A DNA stretch of 64,000 bases from Acidovorax sp. 107 (lineage in GTDB: Bacteria; Pseudomonadota; Gammaproteobacteria; Burkholderiales; Burkholderiaceae_C). This document shows, piece by piece, positions 1 through 11,118 of this stretch; within the stretch, counting starts at the first letter, position 1, and each line of letters opens with the position of its first letter. The notes under the pieces were generated by a model. That model was not told the origin of the DNA. It saw only the letters and a list, made by a program, of their open reading frames with translations, and searched no databases. A program made the translations under genes and the position numbers. The stretch is from positions 1,738,501 through 1,802,500 of the forward strand of contig NZ_QBTZ01000001.1 in assembly GCF_003058055.1 (NCBI RefSeq), given 5' to 3'.

Positions 1-93
1 ATGAAATGAATAGGCACCATTTGAAATTGAAGAAAAATATGCGAAACTAGAGCCAACGTACTAAATTGCTGCCACACCTACAGGAGACAAAGC

Positions 94-2802
94 ATGTCAG
101 CTCAGCCCGACCCTCAGGCCGGTTTCGGCATCGGTTCCGACACCGACCAGCAAGAAACCCGTGAATGGATGGACGCGCTGTCCGCCGTGATCGACAAGGA
201 GGGCCCGGAGCGCGCCCACTTCCTGCTGGAACAGCTTCTTGAACACGCCCGCCAGAGCAGCATCGATCTGCCGTTCTCTGCCAACACGGGTTACGTCAAC
301 ACCATCGAACCCGAGAAAGAGGCGCACTGCCCCGGCAACATCGCCATCGAAAAGCGCCTGCGCGCTTACATGCGCTGGAACGCCATGGCCATGGTCGTGC
401 GCGCCAATCGCCTGAACCCTGCCGACGGCGGTGACCTGGGCGGCCACATTGGCTCGTTCGCCTCGGTGGCCAGCATGTTTGGCGCGGGCTTCAATCACTT
501 CTGGCATGCAGCCAGCGAAGACCACGGCGGCGATCTGCTCTACATCCAGGGCCACAGCGCGCCCGGCATCTACGCCCGCGCCTACCTCGAAGGCCGCCTG
601 AGCGAAGAACAACTCGACAGCTTCCGCCAGGAAGTGGACGGCAAGGGCCTGTCCAGCTACCCACACCCCAAGCTGATGCCCGAGTTCTGGCAGTTCCCCA
701 CGGTGTCCATGGGCCTGGGCCCGCTGATGGCCATCTACCAGGCGCGCTTCCTCAAGTACCTGCATGCCCGTGGCATCGCCAACACCGAAAACCGCAAGGT
801 CTGGGTGTTCTGCGGCGACGGCGAGATGGACGAGCCCGAATCGCTGGGCGCCATCGGCCTGGCCGCGCGCGAGAACTTGGACAACCTGGTGTTCGTCATC
901 AACTGCAACCTGCAGCGCCTGGACGGCCCGGTGCGTGGCAACGGCAAGATCGTGCAAGAGCTTGAAGGTGAGTTCCGTGGCGCAGGCTGGAACGTGATCA
1001 AGCTGCTGTGGGGCAATGGCTGGGACGAGTTGCTGCGCCGCGACAAGAGCGGCAAGCTCAAGCAGCTGATGATGGAAACGCTGGACGGCGATTACCAGGC
1101 CATGAAGGCCAACGACGGCGCCTTTGTGCGCAAGAATTTCTTCGGCAAATACCCCGAGACGCTCAAGCTCGTCGAGCACATGACCGACGAAGAGGTGTTC
1201 GAGCTGCGCCGCGGCGGCCACGAGCCCGCCAAGGTGTACGCCGCCTTCCATGCGGCCAACGAGCACAAGAACCAGCCCAGCGTGCTGCTGGTCAAGACCG
1301 TCAAGGGCTACGGCATGGGCAAGGCCGGTGAAGGCAAGAACACCGTGCACCAGACCAAGAAGCTGTCGGACGAAGACATCAAGTACATCCGCGACCGCTT
1401 CAATATCCCGATCCCGGACAGCCAGCTGGCCGATATTCCGTACTACAAGCCGGCCGACGACACACCGGAAATGCAGTACCTGCACGAGCGCCGCAAGGCC
1501 TTGGGTGGCTATCTGCCCAAGCGCCGTCCCAAGGCCGAAGAGCACTTCACCGTGCCCGCCATCGAAACCTTCAAGGCCATCCTGGAGCCCACGGCCGAAG
1601 GCCGCGAAATCTCCACCACGCAAGCCTACGTGCGCTTCATCACGCAACTGCTGCGCGACCAGGCTCTGGGCCCTCGCGTGGTGCCCATCCTGGTGGACGA
1701 GGCCCGTACCTTTGGTATGGAAGGCCTGTTCCGCCAGATCGGCATCTACAACCCCAAGGGCCAGCTCTACACACCGGTCGACCGCGACCAGGTGATGTAC
1801 TACAAGGAAGATAAGGCCGGCCAGATCCTGCAGGAAGGCATCAACGAAGCCGGCGGCATGGCCAGCTGGATCGCTGCGGCCACCAGCTACAGCACCAACA
1901 ACCGCATCATGGTGCCGTTCTACGTGTACTACTCGATGTTCGGCTTCCAGCGCATTGGCGATCTGGCCTGGGCAGCGGGCGATATGCAGGCGCGCGGCTT
2001 CTTGCTGGGCGGCACATCGGGCCGCACCACGCTGAACGGCGAAGGCCTGCAGCACGAAGATGGTCACAGCCACATCCTGGCCAACACCATCCCCAACTGC
2101 GTGAGCTATGACCCCACCTTTGCCCACGAAGTCGCAGTGATCATGCACCGCGGCCTCAAGCGCATGGTCGAGCAGCAAGAGAACGTTTTCTACTACATCA
2201 CGCTGCTCAACGAGAACTACAGCATGCCGGGCCTCACGGCGGGTACCGAAGAGCAGATCATCAAGGGCATGTACCTGTGCAAGCCCGGTGCCGAGGGTGA
2301 CAAGCGCGTGCAGCTGCTGGGCTCGGGCACCATCCTGCGCGAGTCGCTGGCTGCTCAAACCCTGCTGGCCGCCGACTGGGGCGTGCAGGCCGACGTGTGG
2401 AGCTGCCCCAGCTTCAACGAACTCACCCGCGAAGGCCAGGACGCCGACCGCTGGAACCTGCTGCACCCGCTGGAGACACCGCGCGTGCCGTTCGTGGCGC
2501 AGCAACTGGGCACCAGCACCGGCCCCGTGGTCGCATCCACCGACTACATGAAGGCCTATGCCGAGCAGATCCGCCCCTTCATGCCCAAGGGCCGCAACTA
2601 CAAGGTGCTGGGCACCGACGGCTTTGGCCGCAGTGACTTCCGCAGCAAGCTGCGCGAGCACTTCGAGGTGAACCGCCACTACATTGTTGTGGCCGCCCTC
2701 AAGGCGCTGAGCGAAGACGGCGTGCTGCCTGCCGCCAAGGTGGCAGAGGCCATTGCCAAGTACAACATCCAGGCCGACAAGATCAACCCGCTCTACGCAT
2801 AA
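94..2802 (+). CDS. aceE: pyruvate dehydrogenase E1 component, homodimeric type
   Basis: This 902-residue protein is the thiamine-diphosphate-dependent E1 subunit that decarboxylates pyruvate and acetylates the lipoyl groups of AceF in the cytoplasmic pyruvate dehydrogenase complex. The length is close to the usual size of homodimeric bacterial E1 (about 890-900). The ThDP/Mg motif begins with GDGEMDEPES near residue 242, and the N-terminal EWMDALSAVI and C-terminal GTDGFGRSD segments are typical. The start is fixed by AGGAGA nine bases upstream of the ATG at 94. It is the first gene of an operon with aceF 19 bp downstream and lpdA after that. The 93 bases upstream are AT-rich leader; I could not place a convincing promoter inside the window. 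Confidence 0.97.
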   Translation: MSAQPDPQAGFGIGSDTDQQETREWMDALSAVIDKEGPERAHFLLEQLLEHARQSSIDLPFSANTGYVNTIEPEKEAHCPGNIAIEKRLRAYMRWNAMAMVVRANRLNPADGGDLGGHIGSFASVASMFGAGFNHFWHAASEDHGGDLLYIQGHSAPGIYARAYLEGRLSEEQLDSFRQEVDGKGLSSYPHPKLMPEFWQFPTVSMGLGPLMAIYQARFLKYLHARGIANTENRKVWVFCGDGEMDEPESLGAIGLAARENLDNLVFVINCNLQRLDGPVRGNGKIVQELEGEFRGAGWNVIKLLWGNGWDELLRRDKSGKLKQLMMETLDGDYQAMKANDGAFVRKNFFGKYPETLKLVEHMTDEEVFELRRGGHEPAKVYAAFHAANEHKNQPSVLLVKTVKGYGMGKAGEGKNTVHQTKKLSDEDIKYIRDRFNIPIPDSQLADIPYYKPADDTPEMQYLHERRKALGGYLPKRRPKAEEHFTVPAIETFKAILEPTAEGREISTTQAYVRFITQLLRDQALGPRVVPILVDEARTFGMEGLFRQIGIYNPKGQLYTPVDRDQVMYYKEDKAGQILQEGINEAGGMASWIAAATSYSTNNRIMVPFYVYYSMFGFQRIGDLAWAAGDMQARGFLLGGTSGRTTLNGEGLQHEDGHSHILANTIPNCVSYDPTFAHEVAVIMHRGLKRMVEQQENVFYYITLLNENYSMPGLTAGTEEQIIKGMYLCKPGAEGDKRVQLLGSGTILRESLAAQTLLAADWGVQADVWSCPSFNELTREGQDADRWNLLHPLETPRVPFVAQQLGTSTGPVVASTDYMKAYAEQIRPFMPKGRNYKVLGTDGFGRSDFRSKLREHFEVNRHYIVVAALKALSEDGVLPAAKVAEAIAKYNIQADKINPLYA

Positions 2803-2821
2803 ACCGAACGGAGACAGAACA

Positions 2822-4534
2822 ATGGCATTGGTCAACATTCAAGTCCCGGACATCGGGGACTTTGACGAAGTGGGCGTGATCGAGTTGCTGGTCAAGGTGG
2901 GTGACACCGTGAAGGCCGAGCAGTCGCTCATCACGGTCGAATCCGACAAGGCATCGATGGAGATCCCGTCCAGCCACGCGGGCGTGGTCAAGGAACTCAA
3001 GATTGCGCTGGGCGACAAGGTCAAGCAAGGCTCGGTGATTGCTGTGGTGGAGTCTGCTGACGCGGGCGCTGCATCAGCCCCGGCGGCTGCACCGGCCCCT
3101 GCAGCTGCTGCTCCCGCTTCCGCCCCCGCCCCAGTGGCAGCACCTGCACCGGCTCCTGCAAATGTGGCCCCTGCGGCTGCAGGCCCCGTCGAAGTGCGCG
3201 TGCCCGACATTGGCGACTTCAAGGACGTCGCCGTCATCGAGATGTTGGTCAAGGTGGGTGACACCATCAAGGTCGAGCAATCGCTGTTCACCGTCGAGTC
3301 CGACAAGGCGTCGATGGAGATCCCATCGCCCGCAGCCGGCGTGCTCAAGGAGCTCAAGGTCAAGATTGGCGACACGGTCAACATCGGTGACCTGGTCGCC
3401 ATGCTGGAAGGCACGGCGGCTGCACCTGCGCCCGCTGCCGCTCCTGCGCCCGCTGCCGCTCCTGCGCCCGCTGCCGCTCCTGCACCTGTTGCGGCCGCTG
3501 CGCCCGTGGCTGCCTCTGTGGCGGCTGCCGCAGCTCCCGTCGCTGCCACGGCCTCCGTGGCCGTACCCGCCCACCAGCCCGGCACCCCCACGGCAGGCCT
3601 GCCCCATGCATCGCCCTCCGTGCGCAAGTTTGCCCGCGAACTGGGTGTGCCCATCGACGAAGTCAAGGGCACCGGCCCCAAGGGCCGCATCACCCAGGAC
3701 GACGTGGCCGCCTTCACCAAGCAGGTGATGGCTGGCGCGGTGCAGACCAAGGCCCAGGCCGCCAAGGCGCCTGCTGCGGCATCCGGCGGCTCCGGCGTGG
3801 GTCTGGACCTGCTGCCCTGGCCCAAGGTGGACTTCACCAAGTTCGGCCCGGTGGAGCGCAAGGACCTCTCGCGCATCAAGAAGATCAGCGGTGCCAACCT
3901 GCACCGCAACTGGGTCGTCATTCCGCACGTCACCAACCACGACGACGCGGACATCACCGACCTCGAAGCCTTCCGTGTGCAGTTCAACAAGGAGAACGAG
4001 AAGAGTGGCGTCAAGGTCACCATGCTCGCCTTCATGATCAAGGCCGCCGTGGCCGCGCTCAAGAAGTTCCCCGAGTTCAACAGCTCGCTCGACGGCGATC
4101 AGCTGGTGATGAAGAACTACTTCCACATCGGCTTTGCGGCCGACACGCCCAACGGCCTCGTGGTGCCCGTCATCCGCGACGCCGACAAGAAGGGCATCGT
4201 CCAGATCTCGCAAGAGATGGGCGACCTGGCCAAGAAGGCCCGCGACGGAAAGCTCGGCCCGGCCGACATGACGGGCGGTTGCTTCTCCATCAGCTCGCTG
4301 GGCGGCATTGGTGGCCGTTACTTCACGCCCATCATCAACGCGCCGGAAGTCGCCATCATGGGCGTGTGCAAGAGCAGCCTGGAGCCCAAGTGGGACGGCA
4401 AGCAGTTCGCCCCGCGCCTGATGCTGCCCCTGAGCCTGAGCTGGGACCACCGCGTGATCGACGGTGCCGCCGCAGCACGCTTCAACGTGTACTTTGCCTC
4501 GCTGCTGGCGGACTTCCGTCGCATCGTGATGTAA
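2822..4534 (+). CDS. aceF: pyruvate dehydrogenase E2, dihydrolipoamide acetyltransferase with two lipoyl domains
   Basis: This 570-residue E2 core transfers the acetyl group from lipoamide to CoA. Order of parts: lipoyl domain 1 (about 1-75, with the lipoyl-lysine motif ESDKASME), an Ala/Pro linker, lipoyl domain 2 (about 120-195, same motif), a second Ala/Pro linker built on a tandem repeat, a peripheral-subunit-binding domain ([12 protein letters not shown] to ITQDDVAAF, about 265-300), and the catalytic domain ending with the HRVIDGA active-site motif. The start at 2822 follows GGAGACAGAACA; an in-frame start 69 bp upstream would overlap aceE and lacks family similarity. Two lipoyl domains are common in beta- and gammaproteobacterial E2, and a third sits on LpdA next door. 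Confidence 0.97.
   Translation: MALVNIQVPDIGDFDEVGVIELLVKVGDTVKAEQSLITVESDKASMEIPSSHAGVVKELKIALGDKVKQGSVIAVVESADAGAASAPAAAPAPAAAAPASAPAPVAAPAPAPANVAPAAAGPVEVRVPDIGDFKDVAVIEMLVKVGDTIKVEQSLFTVESDKASMEIPSPAAGVLKELKVKIGDTVNIGDLVAMLEGTAAAPAPAAAPAPAAAPAPAAAPAPVAAAAPVAASVAAAAAPVAATASVAVPAHQPGTPTAGLPHASPSVRKFARELGVPIDEVKGTGPKGRITQDDVAAFTKQVMAGAVQTKAQAAKAPAAASGGSGVGLDLLPWPKVDFTKFGPVERKDLSRIKKISGANLHRNWVVIPHVTNHDDADITDLEAFRVQFNKENEKSGVKVTMLAFMIKAAVAALKKFPEFNSSLDGDQLVMKNYFHIGFAADTPNGLVVPVIRDADKKGIVQISQEMGDLAKKARDGKLGPADMTGGCFSISSLGGIGGRYFTPIINAPEVAIMGVCKSSLEPKWDGKQFAPRLMLPLSLSWDHRVIDGAAAARFNVYFASLLADFRRIVM
3425..3478 (+). repeat. 18-bp tandem repeat (3 units) in the aceF linker
   Basis: Three identical consecutive copies of CCTGCGCCCGCTGCCGCT encode the flexible Ala-Pro linker of the E2 protein. 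The unit is in frame (6 codons), so gain or loss of copies would change linker length without breaking the gene. Confidence 0.85.
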
Positions 4535-4550
4535 CGCGAGGGCAACACAC

Positions 4551-6401
<1,851 letters not shown>

Positions 6402-6446
6402 CGCAGCCATCGACAGGAGCCCGGCAACACGGTCTGGAGAAGCGCC

Positions 6447-6668
6447 ATGGCAGTCGTCAAGAAGTTTCCCAAAGCCCCCGCCCACCCCGAGCGGGTGTGC
6501 TGGGGTTGCAACCTCTACTGCCCGGCCAAAGACATGCGCTGCGGCAATGGTTCGGACCGAACGCAGCACCCGGCGGAACTGTTTGGCGACGACTGGGACC
6601 AGTGGGGGCTGGACGCAGAAGAGGCCCAGACTGTGGCTGAGCCCGCACCCGAGTCAGCAAAGCCCTGA
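6447..6668 (+). CDS. small four-cysteine protein, DUF3079 family
   Basis: The 73-residue product matches the DUF3079 type of small protein; no function is known to me. Four cysteines sit at 18, 21, 25 and 32 (CxxC-x3-C-x6-C) within CWGCNLYCPAKDMRCG, a spacing that could bind a metal, followed by an acidic, tryptophan-containing segment (DDWDQWGLD). GGAGAAG upstream of the ATG supports the start. It follows lpdA by 45 bp on the same strand and precedes the terminator at 6704, so it is probably the last gene of the pyruvate dehydrogenase operon. A role linked to the complex is inference from position only. Confidence 0.8.
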   Translation: MAVVKKFPKAPAHPERVCWGCNLYCPAKDMRCGNGSDRTQHPAELFGDDWDQWGLDAEEAQTVAEPAPESAKP

Positions 6669-6703
6669 GAACCGCCCGCGCATACCCTATGCCAGTGCTC
6701 CAG

Positions 6704-6736
6704 AAGCCGTACGGTTGTGCAGACCGTGCGGCTTTT
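6704..6736 (+). terminator. rho-independent terminator of the aceEF-lpdA operon
   Basis: An 11-bp stem (AAGCCGTACGG / CCGTGCGGCTT, one G-U pair) with a 9-base loop is followed by TTTTACTTTTT. It lies 36 bp after the DUF3079 stop codon. Confidence 0.85.
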
Positions 6737-6945
6737 ACTTTTTGCTCTGGCGCCTGGGATCGGTGGGGCCAACATAGCCAAGGCGCCGTGGGCCCTGGTG
6801 GCGGTGCGGAGATGCACGCCTCTTGGCATTGCATCAAAACGGCCGGGGTAAAAAGTGGTGGAAAATATAGGGTTAGCTGCCGCTGTGCTACGAGGGGCAG
6901 CACATCCGCCCGGCTTTCCACTTTTTTGCTCCCTTGAGCCTGTCC

Positions 6946-8367
6946 ATGCAAGACGTTCAAAACTCCAAGATCTCTGTCGAGAAGATCGGCGGCACTTCCA
7001 TGACCGCCTTTGGCGATGTGCTGCGCCACATCGTGCTGCACGACCCCAAGCGCATTAACGGCCGGATCTACGTGGTGTCCGCCTACTCGGGCGTGACGAA
7101 CCAGCTGCTGGAACACAAGAAGACGGGCGAGCGCGGCATCTACGCGCTGTTTGCCGAAGGCAAGGGTTACCAAGATGCGCTGACCAACCTGGCAGCCAGC
7201 CTGAAAAAGATCAACGCCGGCTATGCCGATCTGCGCTTGCCATTGGACGTGGCCGATGCCTTCATCGACCAGCGCATTGCCCAGGCCCGTGAATACCTGA
7301 ACGCCATGCAGCACGTGCTGGCCAGCGGCTATCTCAGCCGCAAGGACGTGTTGCTCGCGGCGCGTGAAGTGCTGGCCTCGATTGGCGAATCGCACAGCGC
7401 GTTCAACTCGGTCGAAATCCTCAAGGCCAACGGCGTCAACGCCATCTTGATGGACCTGGCCGGCTTTGACGATAACGAAGCCTGGACCATTGACGAGCGC
7501 ATCGCCAACAGCTTCAAGGGCATCGACCTCTCCGACATGGTGGTGGTGGCCACGGGTTACACCAAGGGCACCGAAGGCATCATGCGCGAATTTGACCGGG
7601 GCTACTCCGAGGTCACCTTCAGCAAGATCGCCGTGGAAGTGCGCCCCGCCGAGGCCGTGATCCACAAGGAATTCCACCTGTCGTCTGCCGACCCCAACCT
7701 GGTGGGCCTGGAAAACGCCATCGTGGTGGGCGCCACCAACTACGACGTGGCCGACCAGCTGGCCGACGTGGGCATGGAAGCCATTCACCCCAAGGCTGCG
7801 AAGCCGATGGAACTGGCAGGCATCCCGATCCGCCTGAAGAACACCTTTGAGCCCGACCACCCCGGTACGCTGATCACCAAGGATTTTGTGGGCGAACGCG
7901 CGCGCGTGGAGATCGTTACGGGCACCGACAAGGTCACGCTGATCGAGATCCACGACCCCAGCATGGTGGGCACCGTGGGCTTTGATGCGGGCCTGATGAA
8001 CGTGTTCTGCAAGCACGATGTGAGCTACATCCTCAAGGCGACCAACGCCAACTCCATCGCGCATCTGGTGTGGGATAACCAGGTCACACCCGAGCTGGTG
8101 GCCGAGCTGCAGAAGGACTATCAGGTCGTGACGATCAAGCCCAGCGCGATCGTATGCACCATCGGCTCCAACATCGGCATCCCTGGCGTGCTGGCCAAGG
8201 CCGCGCAGGCGCTGGCCGATGCGCGGGTCAACGTGAACTGCGTGTCCCAGACCCTGCGCCAGGTGAACATGCAGTTCGTGATCGAACGCGAGGACTACAA
8301 GACCGCGATCAAGGCGCTGAACATGGCGCTGTGTGTGAACTCGGGGACCCCGGTTCCGCGCGTGTGA
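6946..8367 (+). CDS. aspartate kinase, ectoine-cluster-like subtype
   Basis: This 473-residue enzyme phosphorylates L-aspartate, the entry step to lysine, threonine and methionine, and to ectoine in producers. The N-terminal VEKIGGTSM motif, EHKKTGERGIYALFAEG, and GESHSAFNS resemble the specialised Ask_Ect kinases more than housekeeping LysC, which usually begins KFGGTS with a different spacing. Two ACT-type regulatory segments follow (about 310-470, with NANSIAHLVWDN and VNVNCVSQTLRQVNMQFVIE). No ectoine or lysine genes are nearby. ATG 6946 was chosen; a TTG four codons upstream is also possible and neither has a clear ribosome-binding site. A 210-bp non-coding leader lies between the preceding terminator and this gene. 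Confidence 0.88.
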   Translation: MQDVQNSKISVEKIGGTSMTAFGDVLRHIVLHDPKRINGRIYVVSAYSGVTNQLLEHKKTGERGIYALFAEGKGYQDALTNLAASLKKINAGYADLRLPLDVADAFIDQRIAQAREYLNAMQHVLASGYLSRKDVLLAAREVLASIGESHSAFNSVEILKANGVNAILMDLAGFDDNEAWTIDERIANSFKGIDLSDMVVVATGYTKGTEGIMREFDRGYSEVTFSKIAVEVRPAEAVIHKEFHLSSADPNLVGLENAIVVGATNYDVADQLADVGMEAIHPKAAKPMELAGIPIRLKNTFEPDHPGTLITKDFVGERARVEIVTGTDKVTLIEIHDPSMVGTVGFDAGLMNVFCKHDVSYILKATNANSIAHLVWDNQVTPELVAELQKDYQVVTIKPSAIVCTIGSNIGIPGVLAKAAQALADARVNVNCVSQTLRQVNMQFVIEREDYKTAIKALNMALCVNSGTPVPRV

Positions 8368-8407
8368 TGGGATGGCGGTGGGCGTGCCTGCCGCATTGCT
8401 TTTCCCT

Positions 8408-8428
8408 CAGGCCTTCGCGCAAGGCCTG
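8408..8428. other. hairpin after the aspartate kinase gene
   Basis: CAGGCCTT and AAGGCCTG form a perfect 8-bp stem around CGCGC. There is no T-run on either strand, so it is an accessory stem beside the terminator at 8435 rather than a terminator by itself. Confidence 0.45.
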
Positions 8429-8434
8429 CTCAGT

Positions 8435-8457
8435 AGCCCGCCATGTGCGGGCTTTTT
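8435..8457 (+). terminator. rho-independent terminator of the aspartate kinase gene
   Basis: AGCCCGC and GCGGGCT pair around a 5-base loop and are followed by TTTT. It lies 68 bp past the kinase stop codon and just outside the 3' end of the convergent DUF1537 kinase gene. Confidence 0.85.
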
Positions 8458-8475
8458 ATCGCCTGGATATTTCCG

Positions 8476-9822
8476 TCAGCCCGCGCCCAGCAGTCTTTCG
8501 AAAAGGTCCGTTCCGCCCATCTGTCCCCCCTTGAGCATCAGCTCCAGCCCGTGGCGCAAAGGGTCTGTGCTGTGGGCGCGGCTCAGCGTGACCCCGGGGC
8601 AGACCGTGGTTTGGTACGACAGCCCCCACAGCTGCAGCGCCTGCACAGCGTGGCTGGAGGTGTCGCCCCCCGCAATGCCAATGCGCCCCAGCGGCGTACC
8701 GTTGTCGGCCTGCGCCTGCACCACGCGGGCGACCAGGGCCGCACTGGCGGGGGCGACGGCCGCTGAAGCGCCACTGGACGGAGCAGAAGCGCCGTCCGTG
8801 GGACCTGTGTAGGCCAGCACGTGATGGCCCTGCTGCAGCCCGGCGCATATCGCGTGTTGGGTGGCCTGGGCGTAGTCGGTGTCGTGGGTCAGCCGGTGCG
8901 CGTCCACCGGGATGCGCTGATAGGACGTTGCGGCCTGGACCTGGGCCGCTGTGATGGGTGACAGGCTGCCCGCCCAGGCGAACACAGGGCCAGGCGATGG
9001 TGCCAAGGCAGGGGCGGGTTGGCTGGTCTGGGTGCCCCAGCACGCGATCAGCGCCTGGGCCACGGAGCTGGGCCCCACAGCGAGCAAGCGGGCGCGCTGG
9101 GCTTGTTGCCACAGCAGGCGCCCCACGCTGGCCAGCTGGTCTGCACTGGTCAGGTCCAGCAGCGTAGGCACGAATGGAGTGTCGGGCACCTCGGGCACAG
9201 CGGTCGCGCCATGGCCCAGCAGGGTGTTCATAGAGCTGGGCAAGGTGTCTGCTTCGTACAGCGGGTAGTGCAGTGCCGTGATGCCTTGCAAACCTTGTTG
9301 CGCCAGATGCACCCGTAAGTCGGCCTCGGCCATGGGTGTCACCGGGTGCCGGTGCATCGTCGGGTGCCGGTCAATGCGGTAGACGGCCCCACCTGTGCCG
9401 GCTGCGGCAAACAGGTTGCTGAATGCGCAGTACCTGCCCAGGCTGGGCTGGCCGCCGAGGATGGGTACCCAGCGGTTCTCCACGCTGGGGTGCAGCGTCT
9501 GGATGGCGCAGGCAATGTTGCCCACATGGGGTGCACTGTCGAAGGTGGAGCACACCTTGTAGTGCAACACGGTGGGCGCGATCTGCCTGAAAAAGCGGCC
9601 CACGGGGGCCAGCTCTGCGCGCATGGCTTCGGGCGGCATGGCGCGCGCGGCGCCTGCAATGCCCACGGCGTCCAGCGGACCGGCGGCGGTCAAAGCTTCT
9701 GCGCTGGGCACGCCCATGAACAGCATGGACCGCAGGCCCGCCTGGGCCAGCACGGCCAACGTGTCCGTGGCGCCCGTGAAGTCGTCGCCGTACCAGCCAA
9801 ACCGGGGAGCTGTGGTGGACAT
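8476..9822 (-). CDS. four-carbon acid sugar kinase family protein (DUF1537)
   Basis: This 448-residue protein belongs to the DUF1537/OtnK-type kinases, which phosphorylate tetronates, 3-oxo-tetronates and related branched acids with ATP. The N-terminal WYGDDFTGATDTL is the characteristic substrate-binding motif, and the C-terminal domain has GIAGGDTSSHAVQ, the family's nucleotide-binding GGDTS motif. It is the last gene of the minus-strand island and starts three bases after the RLP stop, so both are almost certainly co-translated. Known RLP-DUF1537 pairs work in sugar-acid catabolism, where the kinase makes the phosphorylated substrate for the RLP. The exact substrate cannot be read from sequence. 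Confidence 0.88.
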   Translation of the reverse strand: MSTTAPRFGWYGDDFTGATDTLAVLAQAGLRSMLFMGVPSAEALTAAGPLDAVGIAGAARAMPPEAMRAELAPVGRFFRQIAPTVLHYKVCSTFDSAPHVGNIACAIQTLHPSVENRWVPILGGQPSLGRYCAFSNLFAAAGTGGAVYRIDRHPTMHRHPVTPMAEADLRVHLAQQGLQGITALHYPLYEADTLPSSMNTLLGHGATAVPEVPDTPFVPTLLDLTSADQLASVGRLLWQQAQRARLLAVGPSSVAQALIACWGTQTSQPAPALAPSPGPVFAWAGSLSPITAAQVQAATSYQRIPVDAHRLTHDTDYAQATQHAICAGLQQGHHVLAYTGPTDGASAPSSGASAAVAPASAALVARVVQAQADNGTPLGRIGIAGGDTSSHAVQALQLWGLSYQTTVCPGVTLSRAHSTDPLRHGLELMLKGGQMGGTDLFERLLGAG

Positions 9823-9825
9823 GGT

Positions 9826-11106
9826 TCAGTGCTTCTTGCCAAAGAAGTCGATGGCGTGGCGCAGTTCAACGGCATGTTCCGCGCGCTGGGCCAGCGTTTC
9901 GCCGTTCTGCACTGCGTCCCAGGCCTGCTGCAGGCTGGCCACGCCAGCGGCCGCGCCATCGGGGTGGGCCAGGATGCCGCCGCCGGACATGAACAGCAGG
10001 TCGTTGCTGTGCACGCTGTCCCAGGTGGCGGGCACCGTGCCGGCCCACTGGCCGTTGGAGAACGCGGGCAGCACGCGGTCGTCCAGGCCTTCGCACAGCG
10101 GGGCCAGGGTGTCGTGCGCGGACTCGATCACTTCCTCATCGGTCTGCGAGAACTTGCCTTGCAGGCCGTGTACATGCATGTGGTCCACGCCCGCCAGGCG
10201 CCACAGCGTCTGCCAGGCGTTGAACGAAAAGCCCAGCAACGGGTGGCGCGACAGGGCGCCGTAGCCGTTGCGGTGGCCGTGCAGGGCCAGCGGGGTGTGG
10301 CGGCGCAGCGTCTGCACGGCGGAGTAGCCGCACCAGTTCAGGCTGACCATCACACAGCTGCCACCCTCGGCGGCAATCAGGTCTGCATGGCGGCGCATGG
10401 CATCGGTCTCGTCGGTGATGTTGAACGCCACCATGACGAGCTTGCCGGTCTTGTCCTGGTGGGCGCGCACACGGCGCATCACGGATTTCACGCGGTCGGT
10501 CAGCGGGGCGTGCACCGGGTTGGCGCACACCTCGTCATCCTTGATGAAGTCCACCCCAGCGGCGCACAGGCGGCCCGCCAGTTCACCGGTTTCTTCTGCC
10601 GATAAACCCACGTTGGGTTTGATGATGGTGCCGATGAGCGGGCGGCCCTGCACGCCGGTCAGCGCGCGTGTGCCTGCAATACCTTGGCGGGGCAGGTCAA
10701 ACTGCTCGCGGTAGGCGCGCGGCAGCTTCATCGACTCCAGTCGCAAGCCGGTGACCTCGCCCAGGTCGAACAGGTTGCCCGACACCGTGGCGGCCAGCGT
10801 CGGCAGGTTGGGGCCGATGTTGCCGCTGGGGAAGCTCACGCGCAGCCGGGCGCGCTGCCAGGTCTGTGGTGTGCCGAACATGCCGCGCCGCTGCATCCAG
10901 CCATTGGGCAGCGACGGCGCGGGCGCCACGTCCAGCAGCTCGATGGATTCGACCGTGGCGCGGGCGCGTTCGCGCAGCGCATCGGTCTCGCCCTCCACCC
11001 GGGTGAAGGTGCCACACGATTGCTCGCCCGCCAGCACCTCGGCCACGTGGGCGGGGTCCAGCGGGGTTTCGATCAGGTAGGTGGCTTCAAAGCGGTCTGG
11101 GAACAT
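9826..11106 (-). CDS. RuBisCO-like protein (RLP)
   Basis: This 426-residue protein has the RuBisCO large-subunit fold, but no small-subunit gene is present. Recognisable positions: GTIIKPNVGLS with the catalytic-type lysine near 163; FIKDDE near 188-192 carrying the carbamylatable lysine and the two acidic Mg ligands; HGHRNGYGA near 276; a loop-6-like QGKF lysine near 318; SGGGILAHPDG near 374. The residue matching the second lysine of RuBisCO's KPK is Asn, as expected for an RLP rather than a CO2-fixing enzyme. RLPs include methionine-salvage enolases and enzymes acting on phosphorylated branched sugar acids; the adjacent DUF1537 kinase favours the latter. ATG 11106 is used; a GTG two codons upstream is possible. 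Confidence 0.9.
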   Translation of the reverse strand: MFPDRFEATYLIETPLDPAHVAEVLAGEQSCGTFTRVEGETDALRERARATVESIELLDVAPAPSLPNGWMQRRGMFGTPQTWQRARLRVSFPSGNIGPNLPTLAATVSGNLFDLGEVTGLRLESMKLPRAYREQFDLPRQGIAGTRALTGVQGRPLIGTIIKPNVGLSAEETGELAGRLCAAGVDFIKDDEVCANPVHAPLTDRVKSVMRRVRAHQDKTGKLVMVAFNITDETDAMRRHADLIAAEGGSCVMVSLNWCGYSAVQTLRRHTPLALHGHRNGYGALSRHPLLGFSFNAWQTLWRLAGVDHMHVHGLQGKFSQTDEEVIESAHDTLAPLCEGLDDRVLPAFSNGQWAGTVPATWDSVHSNDLLFMSGGGILAHPDGAAAGVASLQQAWDAVQNGETLAQRAEHAVELRHAIDFFGKKH

Positions 11107-11118
11107 GGGCACAGTGCA

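Noticed and set aside
97-2838. 913-codon open frame antisense to aceE
   Set aside because: It mirrors a real gene in high-GC DNA, with His/Leu/Val/Ala-rich sequence and no family motif. The plus-strand aceE has full family features and a ribosome-binding site.
3425-3478. CRISPR-like array
   Set aside because: The 18-bp units are tandem without spacers and encode an in-frame Ala-Pro linker.
6866-6901. Additional repeat copy or riboswitch upstream of the aspartate kinase
   Set aside because: TATAGGGTTAGCTGCCGCTG and the GCTGCC/GGCAGC arms only weakly resemble the repeat family, and no conserved lysine-riboswitch elements were visible.
9826-11106. Genuine RuBisCO large subunit
   Set aside because: No small subunit or phosphoribulokinase nearby, the second KPK lysine is Asn, and the neighbour is a DUF1537 kinase. 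An RLP fits better.
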